From: CAG-390 sp964522215
GTDB lineage: Bacteria > Bacillota > Clostridia > Oscillospirales > CAG-272
Reading direction: 5' to 3'
NCBI GenBank assembly: GCA_964522215.1
Contig: CAZFVR010000006.1
Location: 1-64,000 of the forward strand
Length of the DNA stretch: 64,000 nt
A model generated the notes under the pieces. The model had not been told where the DNA came from and searched no databases. It saw nothing but the letters and a program-made list of their open reading frames with translations. Shown here in pieces: positions 8,152 to 16,834 of the stretch (position 1 is the first letter of the stretch; the number at the start of each line of letters is the position of its first letter). A program made the position numbers and the translations under genes.

Positions 8152-8159
8152 ATTAACAA
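8142..8159. promoter_or_regulatory. Putative Rex operator overlapping the adhE -10 box
   Basis: ATGTTATAATATTAACAA matches 12 of 14 specified positions of the clostridial Rex consensus TTGTTAANNNNTTAACAA, with a perfect right half. It covers the -10 box, so binding should block RNA polymerase. Rex leaves DNA when NADH rises, and adhE is a classic Rex target. Confidence 0.72.
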
Positions 8160-8270
8160 ATCGTGCATTCAGTATGCCTCCGCGCAAAAAATAGGACAGC
8201 CGTCCTAAATACAGCTTTTTTGCGCCGCCTGCCGCACATAGGCAGGTCACATGAAAGGTATTAATCGAAC

Positions 8271-10988
8271 ATGGAGATCAAGGAGAGACAGATCATCGAC
8301 GGCACCGAGGCCCTTGGCGAGGCTATGGCCCGCGCAAGAGCCGCCGAAAAGAAATTCTCGACCTACAGCCAAGAGGATGTTGACCGCATCTTTAAGGCCG
8401 CCGCCATTGCAGCAAACATGGCGCGTCTGCCCCTTGCCAAGATGGCAGTTGAAGAGACCGGCATGGGCGTTGTTGAAGACAAAGTGATAAAAAACAACTA
8501 CGCCGCCGAGTATATCTACAATGCCTACCGCAACACCAAGACCTGTGGCGTGATAGAAGAAGATCCTGCCTTTGGCATCAAAAAGATAGCCGAGCCGATA
8601 GGTCTTATTGCCGCAGTAATTCCCACGACCAACCCCACCTCCACAGCAATCTTTAAGTGTCTGATAGCACTTAAGACCCGCAATGCCATCATCATCTCAC
8701 CCCACCCCCGCGCAAAGAAGTCTACAGCTGCCGCCGCAAAGATAGTGCTTGATGCCGCAGTTGCAGCAGGAGCGCCGGAGGACATCATCAACTGGATAGA
8801 CGTCCCCTCCCTTGAGATGACGAACATGCTCATGCATGAGTCTGATATAATCCTTGCCACAGGCGGACCCGGCATGGTGCGCGCCGCGTATTCCTCCGGC
8901 AAGCCCGCACTCGGAGTCGGCGCCGGCAACACCCCCGCGATAATCGACGACACGGCGGACATCGTGCTGGCCGTAAGCTCGATAATCCACTCCAAGACAT
9001 TTGATAACGGTATGATATGCGCCTCCGAGCAGTCTGTCATCGTGCTCGATGCCGTATATGATGCGGTAAGAAGCGAATTTGCCGCACGCGGCTGCTACTT
9101 CCTTACTCCCTTTGAGACAGAAAAGGTCAGAAAGACTATTCTCATCAACGGCGCACTCAACGCAAAGATAGTCGGCCAAAAGGCCGCGACCATCGCCGCC
9201 CTTGCCGGCGTTAAGGTCCCCGAGGGTACAAAGATCCTTATCGGTGAGGTTGAATCGGTAGACCTTTCGGAGGAGTTTGCCCACGAAAAGCTTTCCCCCG
9301 TGCTTGCAATGTACCGTGCAAAGGATATTGAGGATGCATTTGCAAAGGCCGAGCAGCTGGTAGCTGACGGCGGCTTTGGTCACACCTCCTCGATATATCT
9401 TGATGCCGTAAGTCAACAGGACAAGCTTGCGGAATTTGCCGCACGCATGAAGACCTGCCGCATACTCGTTAATACTCCCTCCTCACAGGGCGGTATCGGT
9501 GATATCTATAACTTCATGCTTCGTCCCTCCCTTACCCTCGGCTGCGGCTCATGGGGCGGCAACTCGGTCTCCGAGAACGTGGGAGTGAAGCACCTCCTCA
9601 ATATAAAAACTGTTGCAGAAAGAAGGGAAAACATGCTTTGGTTCCGCGCACCCGAAAAGGTATACATCAAAAAAGGCTGCCTGCCTGTGGCTCTTGACGA
9701 GATCGGCGGACCTATGGGCAAAAAGCGTGCCTTTGTCGTTACCGACTCCTTCCTTTACCACAACGGCTATGCAAAGCCGATAACAGACAAGCTGGAGGCC
9801 ATGGGTATGGCACATGCCGAGTTCTTTAACGTTGCTCCCGACCCCACACTTGCCTGCGCCAAGGAGGGGGCGGCACAGATGCGCGCCTTTGAGCCTGATG
9901 TTATTATTGCCCTCGGCGGCGGCTCTGCAATGGATGCCGCAAAGATCATGTGGGTGATGTACGAACACCCCGAGGTAGACTTTGCGGATATGGCAATGCG
10001 CTTTATGGATATCCGCAAGCGAGTTTACACCTTCCCCAAGATGGGTGAGCGCGCCTACTTTGTGGCAATCCCCACCTCTGCGGGCACAGGCTCGGAGGTA
10101 ACGCCCTTTGCCGTTATCACCGATCAGGATACCGGAGTTAAATACCCGCTGGCCGATTATGAGCTGCTGCCCAACATGGCAATAGTTGATACCGACTTCC
10201 ATATGTCCGCCCCGCGCGGACTGACCGCCGCCTCCGGCATCGATGCTGTATCCCACGCGCTTGAGGCATATGCCTCGGTAATGGCGACAGACTACACCGA
10301 CGGTCTTGCCCTGCAAGCACTCAAAACGATATTTGAATACCTCCCCCGCGCCTATGACAACGGCCAAACCGATGTTTTGGCGCGCGAGAAGATGGCCAAC
10401 GCCGCTACCATGGCAGGTATGGCCTTTGCAAACGCCTTCCTCGGTGTTTGCCACTCGATGGCACACAAGCTCGGCGCGTTCCACCATCTGCCCCACGGCG
10501 TGGCTAACGCCCTGATGCTTGAGGAGGTGCTGCGCTTTAACGCCTGCGAAGCACCCGCAAAGATGGGTACCTTCCCGCAGTATGACCACCCGCACACTCT
10601 GGCCCGCTACGCGGAGATCGCCACAGCCCTCGGCCTTGGCGGCGAGACCAACGAAGAAAAGCTTGAAGCCCTCATATCTGCCGTGAATGCCCTCAAGGAG
10701 CGCGTTGGCATTAAAAAGACCATACGCGACTACGGTATTGACGAGCAAGACTTCCTCAGTCGCCTTGACGAGATGACCGAGCAGGCATTTGACGACCAGT
10801 GCACCGGTGCAAACCCGCGCTACCCGCTCCTCAGTGAGATCCGCCAGATGTACCTTAACGCCTACTACGGCGAAAGTCACTTTACCGAAGCACCAATGCC
10901 CCTCGGCGATATCGATACGATAGTATCAGGGGATGCCGATGCGGCCAAAACTGCCTTCCGCCTTGGCGGCGGCAAGGTCGGCCTTTAA
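8271..10988 (+). CDS. adhE: Bifunctional acetaldehyde-CoA/alcohol dehydrogenase
   Basis: A 905-residue fusion that reduces acetyl-CoA to ethanol in two NADH-dependent steps. Residues 1-440 are the acetaldehyde dehydrogenase with 'PTTNPTSTAIFK', nucleotide-binding 'GVGAGNTPA' and catalytic Cys at about 250 ('GMICASEQ'). Residues 460-905 are the iron-dependent alcohol dehydrogenase with 'GGGSAMDAAK', 'PTSAGTGSEVTPF' and metal ligands in 'ASGIDAVSHALEAY' and 'HSMAHKLGAFHHLPHG'. The length is slightly above the usual 870, mainly at the C-terminus. It probably forms spirosomes in the cytosol, as the family does. The putative Rex site implies induction under high NADH, and the hydrogenase module downstream offers the other route for surplus electrons. 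Confidence 0.97.
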   Translation: MEIKERQIIDGTEALGEAMARARAAEKKFSTYSQEDVDRIFKAAAIAANMARLPLAKMAVEETGMGVVEDKVIKNNYAAEYIYNAYRNTKTCGVIEEDPAFGIKKIAEPIGLIAAVIPTTNPTSTAIFKCLIALKTRNAIIISPHPRAKKSTAAAAKIVLDAAVAAGAPEDIINWIDVPSLEMTNMLMHESDIILATGGPGMVRAAYSSGKPALGVGAGNTPAIIDDTADIVLAVSSIIHSKTFDNGMICASEQSVIVLDAVYDAVRSEFAARGCYFLTPFETEKVRKTILINGALNAKIVGQKAATIAALAGVKVPEGTKILIGEVESVDLSEEFAHEKLSPVLAMYRAKDIEDAFAKAEQLVADGGFGHTSSIYLDAVSQQDKLAEFAARMKTCRILVNTPSSQGGIGDIYNFMLRPSLTLGCGSWGGNSVSENVGVKHLLNIKTVAERRENMLWFRAPEKVYIKKGCLPVALDEIGGPMGKKRAFVVTDSFLYHNGYAKPITDKLEAMGMAHAEFFNVAPDPTLACAKEGAAQMRAFEPDVIIALGGGSAMDAAKIMWVMYEHPEVDFADMAMRFMDIRKRVYTFPKMGERAYFVAIPTSAGTGSEVTPFAVITDQDTGVKYPLADYELLPNMAIVDTDFHMSAPRGLTAASGIDAVSHALEAYASVMATDYTDGLALQALKTIFEYLPRAYDNGQTDVLAREKMANAATMAGMAFANAFLGVCHSMAHKLGAFHHLPHGVANALMLEEVLRFNACEAPAKMGTFPQYDHPHTLARYAEIATALGLGGETNEEKLEALISAVNALKERVGIKKTIRDYGIDEQDFLSRLDEMTEQAFDDQCTGANPRYPLLSEIRQMYLNAYYGESHFTEAPMPLGDIDTIVSGDADAAKTAFRLGGGKVGL

Positions 10989-11028
10989 TATGCAATTATG
11001 TTAAACATGGTAAACAAGGAGGATCATC

Positions 11029-11778
11029 ATGAAGCTTGACAGAATAATAGCGGTCAGAAATAACAAGACCATATATCGTGACGGCGATCTTTGCATGAAG
11101 GTGTTTGACGAGAGCTACTCAAAGGCCGACGTTTTAAACGAAGCGCTCAACCAAGCACGTGTGGAGAGCACCGGGCTGAATATTCCCGCCGTGCGAGAGG
11201 TGACGGTGATAGGCGGCAAGTGGGCCATAGTCTCTGATCTTATAAAAGGCAAGACCCTTGCCGCGCTAATGGAGGAGCATCCCGAAAAGCGTGAGGAATA
11301 CCTTACCCTTTTTGTTGACCTTCAGCTCCACATGCATGAGAAGACCTGCCCCGACCTGCCCAAATTGCGGGACAAGATGAACCGCAAGATAAGCATGACC
11401 GATTTTGATGCCACCACAAGATACGATCTGCACACAAGGCTTGACGGCATGCCCCGCCACGCAAAGCTCTGTCATGGCGATTTTAACCCCTCAAACGTTA
11501 TAATTGCCGAGGATGGACGTGCATTTATCATTGACTGGTCACACGCCACGCAGGGCAATGCCTCCGCCGATGCGGCGCGCACCTACCTGCTGTTTTGGCT
11601 CCGCGGCGACATTGAGGGTGCCGACCGCTACCTTGAGCTGTTTTGCGAGATGAGCGGAACAGAAAAGAAATACATCCAAAAATGGATGCCGATCGTTGCA
11701 GCCTCACAGACGGTAAAGGGCAACGAAAAGGAGCGCGAGTTCTTAAACTCTTGGGTCAACGTTGTTGACTATCAGTAA
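11029..11778 (+). CDS. APH-like phosphotransferase (choline/aminoglycoside kinase fold)
   Basis: A 249-residue kinase-fold protein. The catalytic Brenner-type motif 'LCHGDFNPSNVII' and the metal-binding 'FIIDWSHA' are both present, preceded by a short N-lobe ('GDLCMKVFDESYSKADVLNEAL', 'WAIVSDLIKGKTL'). Family members phosphorylate small molecules such as aminoglycosides, choline or sugars; the substrate cannot be read, and nothing points to antibiotic resistance. A clear ribosome site (AAGGAGG) precedes ATG at 11029. It lies 40 bp behind adhE and may be co-transcribed with it. Confidence 0.8.
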   Translation: MKLDRIIAVRNNKTIYRDGDLCMKVFDESYSKADVLNEALNQARVESTGLNIPAVREVTVIGGKWAIVSDLIKGKTLAALMEEHPEKREEYLTLFVDLQLHMHEKTCPDLPKLRDKMNRKISMTDFDATTRYDLHTRLDGMPRHAKLCHGDFNPSNVIIAEDGRAFIIDWSHATQGNASADAARTYLLFWLRGDIEGADRYLELFCEMSGTEKKYIQKWMPIVAASQTVKGNEKEREFLNSWVNVVDYQ

Positions 11779-11796
11779 GCCGGATCGAGGCGGAAT

Positions 11797-11896
11797 ATCG
11801 ATCGACCGATCGGTCATAAAGCAATAGATCTGATAAGCGATAAACCAACGACAAACTAAAAATAAACTTTCGGATGCCGACGCATGTCGGCATCCG
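11797..11896. promoter_or_regulatory. Palindrome and hairpin upstream of the hydrogenase module
   Basis: GACCGATCGGTC (11804-11815) is a perfect 12-bp palindrome. CGGATGCCGAC (11871-11881) pairs perfectly with GTCGGCATCCG (11886-11896) around a GCAT tetraloop and has no T-run, so it is unlikely to be a terminator. CTTTCGG/CCGAAAG further out offers a competing pairing. ATCGATCGACCGAT at 11797-11810 recurs with one change at 12217-12230 before the second ferredoxin gene. No consensus promoter is obvious. Confidence 0.45.
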
Positions 11897-11928
11897 TCAA
11901 CCGAAAGAAAGGTCAAGGATCAAAAACA

Positions 11929-12171
11929 ATGAAAATCACAGTATGTATCGGCTCATCATGTCACATCAAGGGCTCTCGCCAGGTAGTTGAGGGACTGCAG
12001 TACCTCATCAAGCAGAACGGCGTTGGCGACAAGATCGAGCTTGCGGGTACTTTTTGCATGGGCAAATGCCAGCAGGGCGTTTGCGTGACCGTGGATGATG
12101 AGTTTTACTCCGTCAGCCCGGAGACAGTGGGCGAATTCTTTGAGGAGACCGTCCTCAAAAAGCTCGGCTGA
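11929..12171 (+). CDS. Thioredoxin-like [2Fe-2S] ferredoxin, NuoE/HydC C-terminal type (copy 1)
   Basis: An 80-residue protein with the cysteine pattern of the thioredoxin-like ferredoxin family: C-x4-C ('CIGSSC') near the N-terminus and C-x3-C ('CMGKC') about 40 residues later, which ligate one [2Fe-2S] cluster. ATG at 11929 follows an AAGGA and gives the family's normal start; the longer frame from 11884 runs through a hairpin and is rejected. It probably passes electrons to or from the hydrogenases encoded downstream. It is a near-duplicate of the next gene. Confidence 0.85.
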   Translation: MKITVCIGSSCHIKGSRQVVEGLQYLIKQNGVGDKIELAGTFCMGKCQQGVCVTVDDEFYSVSPETVGEFFEETVLKKLG

Positions 12172-12216
12172 TAGCGCAAGTACTGCAGCAAGAGCTACAA
12201 TCTGATAATCCAACAA

Positions 12217-12230
12217 ATCGATCAACCGAT
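12217..12230 (+). repeat. Copy of the 14-bp motif found at 11797
   Basis: ATCGATCAACCGAT differs in one base from 11797-11810. ATCTGATAA also accompanies both copies. Both lie upstream of the paralogous ferredoxin genes, so they are either duplication remnants or shared regulatory sites. Confidence 0.4.
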
Positions 12231-12246
12231 AAATAGGTATAATAAA

Positions 12247-12516
12247 ATGGTAATAGTTCAAATATGCGTAGGCAGCTCCTGCTATCTCAAGGGCTCCTCC
12301 GACATAGTGCGCATGATGCAGGAGAGCATGGCCGCCGAGCATCTTGAAGACGATATAGCCCTTACCGGCAGCTTTTGCACCGGTCAGTGCAACCGCGTGG
12401 GAGTAACGATAACAGTCAACGACGAAATAGTAACAGGTGTGACCCGCGAAAACTTTAGAGACTTTTGGAACGATAAGATCCTCCGCGCCGTGCGCGCAGA
12501 CAGGGGGGGCATCTGA
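12247..12516 (+). CDS. Thioredoxin-like [2Fe-2S] ferredoxin (copy 2)
   Basis: An 89-residue paralogue of the preceding gene with C-x4-C ('CVGSSC'), C-x3-C ('CTGQC') and a glycine-rich cluster environment. The stop codon overlaps the start of the next gene by one base (TGATG), so it is translationally coupled to the PAS-containing hydrogenase. This suggests a direct partner role as electron carrier or sensor subunit. It is slightly longer at the C-terminus than copy 1, and the different spacing after the second cysteine pair suggests divergence of partner. Confidence 0.85.
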   Translation: MVIVQICVGSSCYLKGSSDIVRMMQESMAAEHLEDDIALTGSFCTGQCNRVGVTITVNDEIVTGVTRENFRDFWNDKILRAVRADRGGI

Positions 12517-14192
12517 TGTCGGTATGTCTCACTCTTAAAAAATCCAACTGCAAAAATTGCTATAAGTGCATACGCCACTGCCCGGTAAAATCGATAAGAT
12601 TTTCCGGCAACCAAGCGCACATAATTCCCGAGGAGTGCATCCTTTGCGGCCAGTGCTTTGTTGTATGTCCGCAAAACGCCAAGGAGATAGTAAGCGACCT
12701 TGAAAAGGTCAAGGTGCTGATACAATCCGGTACACCGGTGTATGTAAGCCTTGCCCCCTCCTTTGTTGCAAATTACGACGGCATAGGCATTGGCGCCATG
12801 CGCGATGCGCTTCGCGCCCTCGGATTTGCAGATGCGGAGGAGACCGCCGTTGGCGCCACCATAGTCAAGGCGGAATACGAGCGCATGCTTGCCGAAAGAA
12901 CGCGGGATATAGTTATATCCTCCTGCTGTCACTCGGTAAATCTTTTGATACAAAAGTACTTCCCCGCCGAGCTGCCCTATCTTGCCGATGTGGTATCCCC
13001 GATGGTCGCGCACTGTGCCGAGCTCAAGCGCCGCCACCCCGGCTGCAAAACAGTATTTATCGGTCCTTGCGTTTCCAAAAAGGACGAAGCCGAAAAGAGC
13101 GGCAGCGTAGTTGATGCTGTGCTGACCTTTGAGGAGCTTACCGGCTGGATGAACAAGGCCGCTGTAGTGCCGGAGCAAAAGATGGATTCAAACGACCACT
13201 CCCGCGCCCGCTTCTTCCCCACTACCGGCGGAATACTTAAAACGATGAAACGCAACAACACCGGATATACATATCTTGCTGTCGACGGTGTTGAAAACTG
13301 CATTGCCGCCCTGCGCGACATTGAAAGCGGAAAGATACACCGTTGCTTTATTGAGATGTCCGCCTGCGCCGGCAGCTGTATTGACGGGCCGGTAATGGAA
13401 AAATACCACCGCACGCCCGTAAAGGGCTATATGGCCGTGGCAAACTACGCGGGTCGCCAGCAGTTCCCCGTCGATCAGCCGGATGCTGCCGAGCTGCGCC
13501 ACTCATTTTTACCGCTGACAGATATGTCGCCGATGCCGAGCGAATCCCAGATAAACGAGATCCTGCGCAAGATGGGCAAAACACGACCGGAGGACGAGCT
13601 AAACTGCGGCTCCTGCGGCTATGACACCTGCCGCGCCAAGGCAATAGCTATATACCAAGGCAAGGCGGATATATCCATGTGCCTGCCCTATCTTAAGGAT
13701 AAGGCCGAGAGCTTTTCGGACAGCATAGTCAGTAATACGCCCAACGGTCTTATGGTGCTTAACGACAGCCTTGAAGTACAGCAGATAAACGAGGCAGCGC
13801 GACGGATAATGAACATCCGCTCCGCCTCCGATGTGCTGGGCGACCAGGTGGTGCGTATACTCGACCCCGAGATCTTCATGCGCGTGCTCACCTCGCACCG
13901 CGCCGTTCGTAACGAGCGCACATATCTTGCAGAGTACAAAAAGTATGTTGAGCAGACCGTTGTTTACGACAACGCCAACAACCTTTTGATATGCATCATG
14001 CGCGATGTGACGGATGAGGAAAAAGAGAGAAAGAAAAAAGAGAGCATCAGCCAAAGCACCATAGAGATAGCGGACCGCGTGGTGGATAAGCAGATGCGTA
14101 TAGTTCAGGAAATAGCCTCTCTGCTCGGTGAGACCGCCGCCGAGACCAAGATAGCGCTGACAAAGCTTAAGGAGTCGATATCCGATGAATGA
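12516..14192 (+). CDS. Putative sensory [FeFe]-hydrogenase with Fe-S and PAS domains (HydS-like)
   Basis: A 558-residue protein. Residues 8-55 hold two [4Fe-4S] ferredoxin motifs (C12/C15/C18/C22 and C41/C44/C47/C51). Residues 70-310 are the H-cluster domain with L1 'SSCCHS' (C137-C138), L2 'GPCVSKKDE' (C185) and L3 'EMSACAGSC' (C284, C288). C364/C367/C372/C389 make a further four-cysteine Fe-S domain. Residues 403-500 form a PAS domain and 505-558 an amphipathic helix. L1 has His where catalytic enzymes have Pro, and the small accessory domains are absent. This layout fits the group C putative sensory hydrogenases rather than a bulk producer. The stop overlaps the downstream phosphatase by 8 bases. 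Confidence 0.88.
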   Translation: MSVCLTLKKSNCKNCYKCIRHCPVKSIRFSGNQAHIIPEECILCGQCFVVCPQNAKEIVSDLEKVKVLIQSGTPVYVSLAPSFVANYDGIGIGAMRDALRALGFADAEETAVGATIVKAEYERMLAERTRDIVISSCCHSVNLLIQKYFPAELPYLADVVSPMVAHCAELKRRHPGCKTVFIGPCVSKKDEAEKSGSVVDAVLTFEELTGWMNKAAVVPEQKMDSNDHSRARFFPTTGGILKTMKRNNTGYTYLAVDGVENCIAALRDIESGKIHRCFIEMSACAGSCIDGPVMEKYHRTPVKGYMAVANYAGRQQFPVDQPDAAELRHSFLPLTDMSPMPSESQINEILRKMGKTRPEDELNCGSCGYDTCRAKAIAIYQGKADISMCLPYLKDKAESFSDSIVSNTPNGLMVLNDSLEVQQINEAARRIMNIRSASDVLGDQVVRILDPEIFMRVLTSHRAVRNERTYLAEYKKYVEQTVVYDNANNLLICIMRDVTDEEKERKKKESISQSTIEIADRVVDKQMRIVQEIASLLGETAAETKIALTKLKESISDE

Positions 14193-15357
14193 TCTTTGCG
14201 CTGATATCGGCTACAAAAGCATAAACCATTTCGGCGAACAGCTGTGCGGCGACCATGTTGACATAGTTGAGGAGGGGGAACGTTCCTCCGTTATCGTGCT
14301 GGCCGACGGTCTCGGAAGCGGCGTTAAGGCAAGCATACTCTCCACCCTCACCTCCAAGATAATCTCCACCATGATGTCAGAGGGCATGTCAATAGAGGAT
14401 TGCGTATCCACCATTGCCGCCACACTGCCGATATGCTCGGTGCGCGGCGTGGCGTATTCCACCTTTACGATAATACACCTCAAAAACAGCACCGATGCCG
14501 AGATAATTCAATTTGATAACCCGCCCGTGATACTGCTGCGCGGCGGCAAGAACTGCAACTACCCCACCACCGAGATGCAGATAGAGGGCAAGCGGATACT
14601 CCGCTCCTCCGTCCGTCTTTGCGAGGGTGACACCTTTGTTGCCATGAGCGACGGCTGTCCCCACGCGGGTATGGGACTATCCTACAACTTTGGTTGGAAG
14701 CGCGAGGAGATAATCGCGTTTCTTGAAACGATAGTTGATGTTGGATACACCGCCAAAACGCTCTCGACCATTCTTGTTGACGAGTGCGACAGGCTTTACG
14801 GCGGCAAGCCGGGCGATGATGCCACGGCGGCCGTTATAAAGATACGTCGCCGCGAGCCGATGAACATGCTCTTCGGCCCGCCATCCAACCGTGACGATGC
14901 CGACCGCATGATGTCTCTCTTCTTCTCCAAGGAGGGCAAGCACATCGTTTGCGGAGGAACGACCTCCTCGATAGCCGCCAAATACCTTGGCAAGCCACTG
15001 CGCCCAAGCCTTGATTTTGCGGCATCAGACGTTCCGCCCACAGCCGAGCTTGAAGGCGTGGATCTGGTGACCGAGGGCGTTATCACCGTCAACAAGGTGC
15101 TCCATTACGCCAGGGATTATCTGGCCGGCAACACCGAATATGAAAAATGGAGCCTTGGGCGCGATGGCGCATCGCAGATCAGCCGCCTTTTGTTTGAGGA
15201 GGCTACCGACATTAATTTTTTTGTTGGACGGGCTGTAAACCCCGCCCACCAAAACCCCGATCTGCCGATCAACTTTAACATAAAAATGAACCTTGTTGAA
15301 GAGCTTTCCGCATGCTTGCGGCAGATGGGAAAACGCATAAAGGTAATTTATTTTTAA
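14185..15357 (+). CDS. PP2C/SpoIIE-type serine phosphatase with an unassigned C-terminal domain
   Basis: A 390-residue cytosolic protein. Residues 1-220 are a PP2C-like SpoIIE phosphatase domain with metal-binding aspartates in 'VLADGLGSGVKAS' (D41), 'AMSDGCPH' and 'GDDATAAVI'. Residues 230-390 ('FGPPSNRDDADRMMSLFF' onwards) are an additional conserved-looking domain that I do not recognise, containing 'GGTTSSIAAKYLG'. It overlaps the PAS-hydrogenase gene by 8 bases, so the two are made together, which fits a sensor-output pair. SpoIIE phosphatases usually act on anti-sigma factor antagonists, but no STAS or anti-sigma gene lies in the window. The target is therefore unknown. Confidence 0.88.
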   Translation: MNDLCADIGYKSINHFGEQLCGDHVDIVEEGERSSVIVLADGLGSGVKASILSTLTSKIISTMMSEGMSIEDCVSTIAATLPICSVRGVAYSTFTIIHLKNSTDAEIIQFDNPPVILLRGGKNCNYPTTEMQIEGKRILRSSVRLCEGDTFVAMSDGCPHAGMGLSYNFGWKREEIIAFLETIVDVGYTAKTLSTILVDECDRLYGGKPGDDATAAVIKIRRREPMNMLFGPPSNRDDADRMMSLFFSKEGKHIVCGGTTSSIAAKYLGKPLRPSLDFAASDVPPTAELEGVDLVTEGVITVNKVLHYARDYLAGNTEYEKWSLGRDGASQISRLLFEEATDINFFVGRAVNPAHQNPDLPINFNIKMNLVEELSACLRQMGKRIKVIYF

Positions 15358-15375
15358 GGACGAAAAAGACGCAAA

Positions 15376-16806
15376 ATGAGAAAATTCGATACTAAAGTTC
15401 AGCATCTCAAATACAAAGTGCTCCGCGAGGTCGCTCGCGAGGCATGGAACGATACCCTGCTTGAATCGGTGCTTGATATTCCTACCAAGATAGTACCCGG
15501 CAACACACCCACAATGCGCTGCTGCGTGTACAAGGAGCGTGCAATACTCGGCGAGCGCGTAAAGCTTGCCATGGGCGGCGATAAGGATAACCCCAACATC
15601 ATAGAGGTCATAAAGATCGCCTGCGATGAATGCCCCCTTGGCGGCTACGAGGTCACCAACGCCTGCCGCGGCTGTCTTGCACACCGTTGCGAGGACGTTT
15701 GCAAACGTCAGGCCATATCCTTTGACCATCAGCACGTAGCGCATATAGATAAATCTCTTTGCGTCGGCTGCGGCGCATGCGCCAAGGTCTGCCCCTACTC
15801 TGCTATCATCAGCCGCAAGCGCCCCTGCGAGAACGCCTGCAAGATCAAAGCGATATCGATGGGCGAGGATAAGGCCGCCGAGATAGATAACGGCAAGTGC
15901 ATCTCCTGCGGCGCCTGCGTATATCAGTGCCCCTTTGGCGCTATCGTTGATAAGTCCTTTATCCTCAACGTTATCGATCTTATCAAAAAGAGCGACAATA
16001 ACCAAAAATACAAGGTCTACGCCGTGGTCGCGCCCTCTATCTCCAGCCAGTTTACCTATGCAAAGCTTGGTCAGGTGATAAGCGGCATCAAGGCTCTCGG
16101 CTTCCACACGGTCATTGAGGCGGCTCTCGGTGCGGATATGGTGGCGGAGTCAGAATCCCGCGAGCTTGTTGAAAAGGGCTTTTTGACCAGCTCTTGCTGC
16201 CCTGCCTTTGTAAACTATATCGAAAAGAGCTTCCCGGATCTTCTTCCCTTCGTTTCGCACAATCCCTCCCCCATGACTGCCATCTCCAAGTACATAAAGG
16301 AGCATGAGGCGGGCGCCAAGATAGTATTTATCGGCCCGTGCACCGCCAAAAAGGGAGAGGTGCAGCGCGAGGAGGTACGCCCCTACGTTGACGCGGCAAT
16401 GACATTTGAGGAGCTTCAGGCCCTCTTTGACAGTCGCGACCTTGACATTACAACAATGGATGAGGATGTGCTTGACAATGCATCCTACTTTGGACGTATC
16501 TTTGCCCGCAGCGGCGGACTTTCCGACGCCGTCTCCGAGGCACTCAAGGAACAGGGACTTGAGGACTTCCTGCTCAAGCCCTGCGCCTGTGACGGCATTG
16601 AAGAATGCAAGATCGCTCTGCTTAAAAAGCGCAAAAACCTTTTGGATGCCAACTTTATTGAGGGTATGGCATGCGTGGGCGGCTGCATAGGCGGCGCGGG
16701 TTGCCTCACTCACGGCGAAAAGAACAAGGCCGAGGTCGACAAATACGGCCGCGAGGCACTTGAAAAGACTATCGCCGATGCCACATCTGTCCTCAAGCAC
16801 GACTAA
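15376..16806 (+). CDS. Monomeric [FeFe]-hydrogenase, group B-like
   Basis: A 476-residue protein. An N-terminal 80-residue region leads into cysteine-rich [4Fe-4S] segments: C83/C86, C97/C100/C105/C109, C129/C132/C135/C139 and C175/C178/C181/C185. Residues 210-470 are the H-cluster domain with L1 'TSSCCPAF' (C274-C275), L2 'GPCTAKKGE' (C322) and L3 'GMACVGGCIGGAGC' (C433, C437). All H-cluster ligands are intact, so it should be catalytic, exchanging electrons between ferredoxin and protons/H2. It starts 18 bp after the phosphatase gene and ends the module at a strong terminator. Its HydE/F/G maturases are not in the window. Confidence 0.9.
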   Translation: MRKFDTKVQHLKYKVLREVAREAWNDTLLESVLDIPTKIVPGNTPTMRCCVYKERAILGERVKLAMGGDKDNPNIIEVIKIACDECPLGGYEVTNACRGCLAHRCEDVCKRQAISFDHQHVAHIDKSLCVGCGACAKVCPYSAIISRKRPCENACKIKAISMGEDKAAEIDNGKCISCGACVYQCPFGAIVDKSFILNVIDLIKKSDNNQKYKVYAVVAPSISSQFTYAKLGQVISGIKALGFHTVIEAALGADMVAESESRELVEKGFLTSSCCPAFVNYIEKSFPDLLPFVSHNPSPMTAISKYIKEHEAGAKIVFIGPCTAKKGEVQREEVRPYVDAAMTFEELQALFDSRDLDITTMDEDVLDNASYFGRIFARSGGLSDAVSEALKEQGLEDFLLKPCACDGIEECKIALLKKRKNLLDANFIEGMACVGGCIGGAGCLTHGEKNKAEVDKYGREALEKTIADATSVLKHD

Positions 16807-16834
16807 AGGATAGTCAAAACGCGAAGCAATATCG

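Noticed and set aside
7801..8270. Antitoxin gene upstream of mazF
   Set aside because: No minus-strand frame with a plausible start, ribosome site and antitoxin-like sequence is visible.
9549..10880. 443-codon minus-strand frame inside adhE
   Set aside because: It mirrors the high-GC third positions of adhE and encodes no recognisable protein.
11029..11778. Aminoglycoside resistance determinant
   Set aside because: Only the general kinase fold motifs are seen. The context (adhE, hydrogenase) and lack of mobility signs give no support for resistance.
14276..14281. GGAACGTTCC inside the phosphatase gene as a third LacI-type operator
   Set aside because: It lies within coding sequence for Gly-Glu-Arg-Ser-Ser, lacks the flanking C/G of the two leader palindromes and is far from the regulator.
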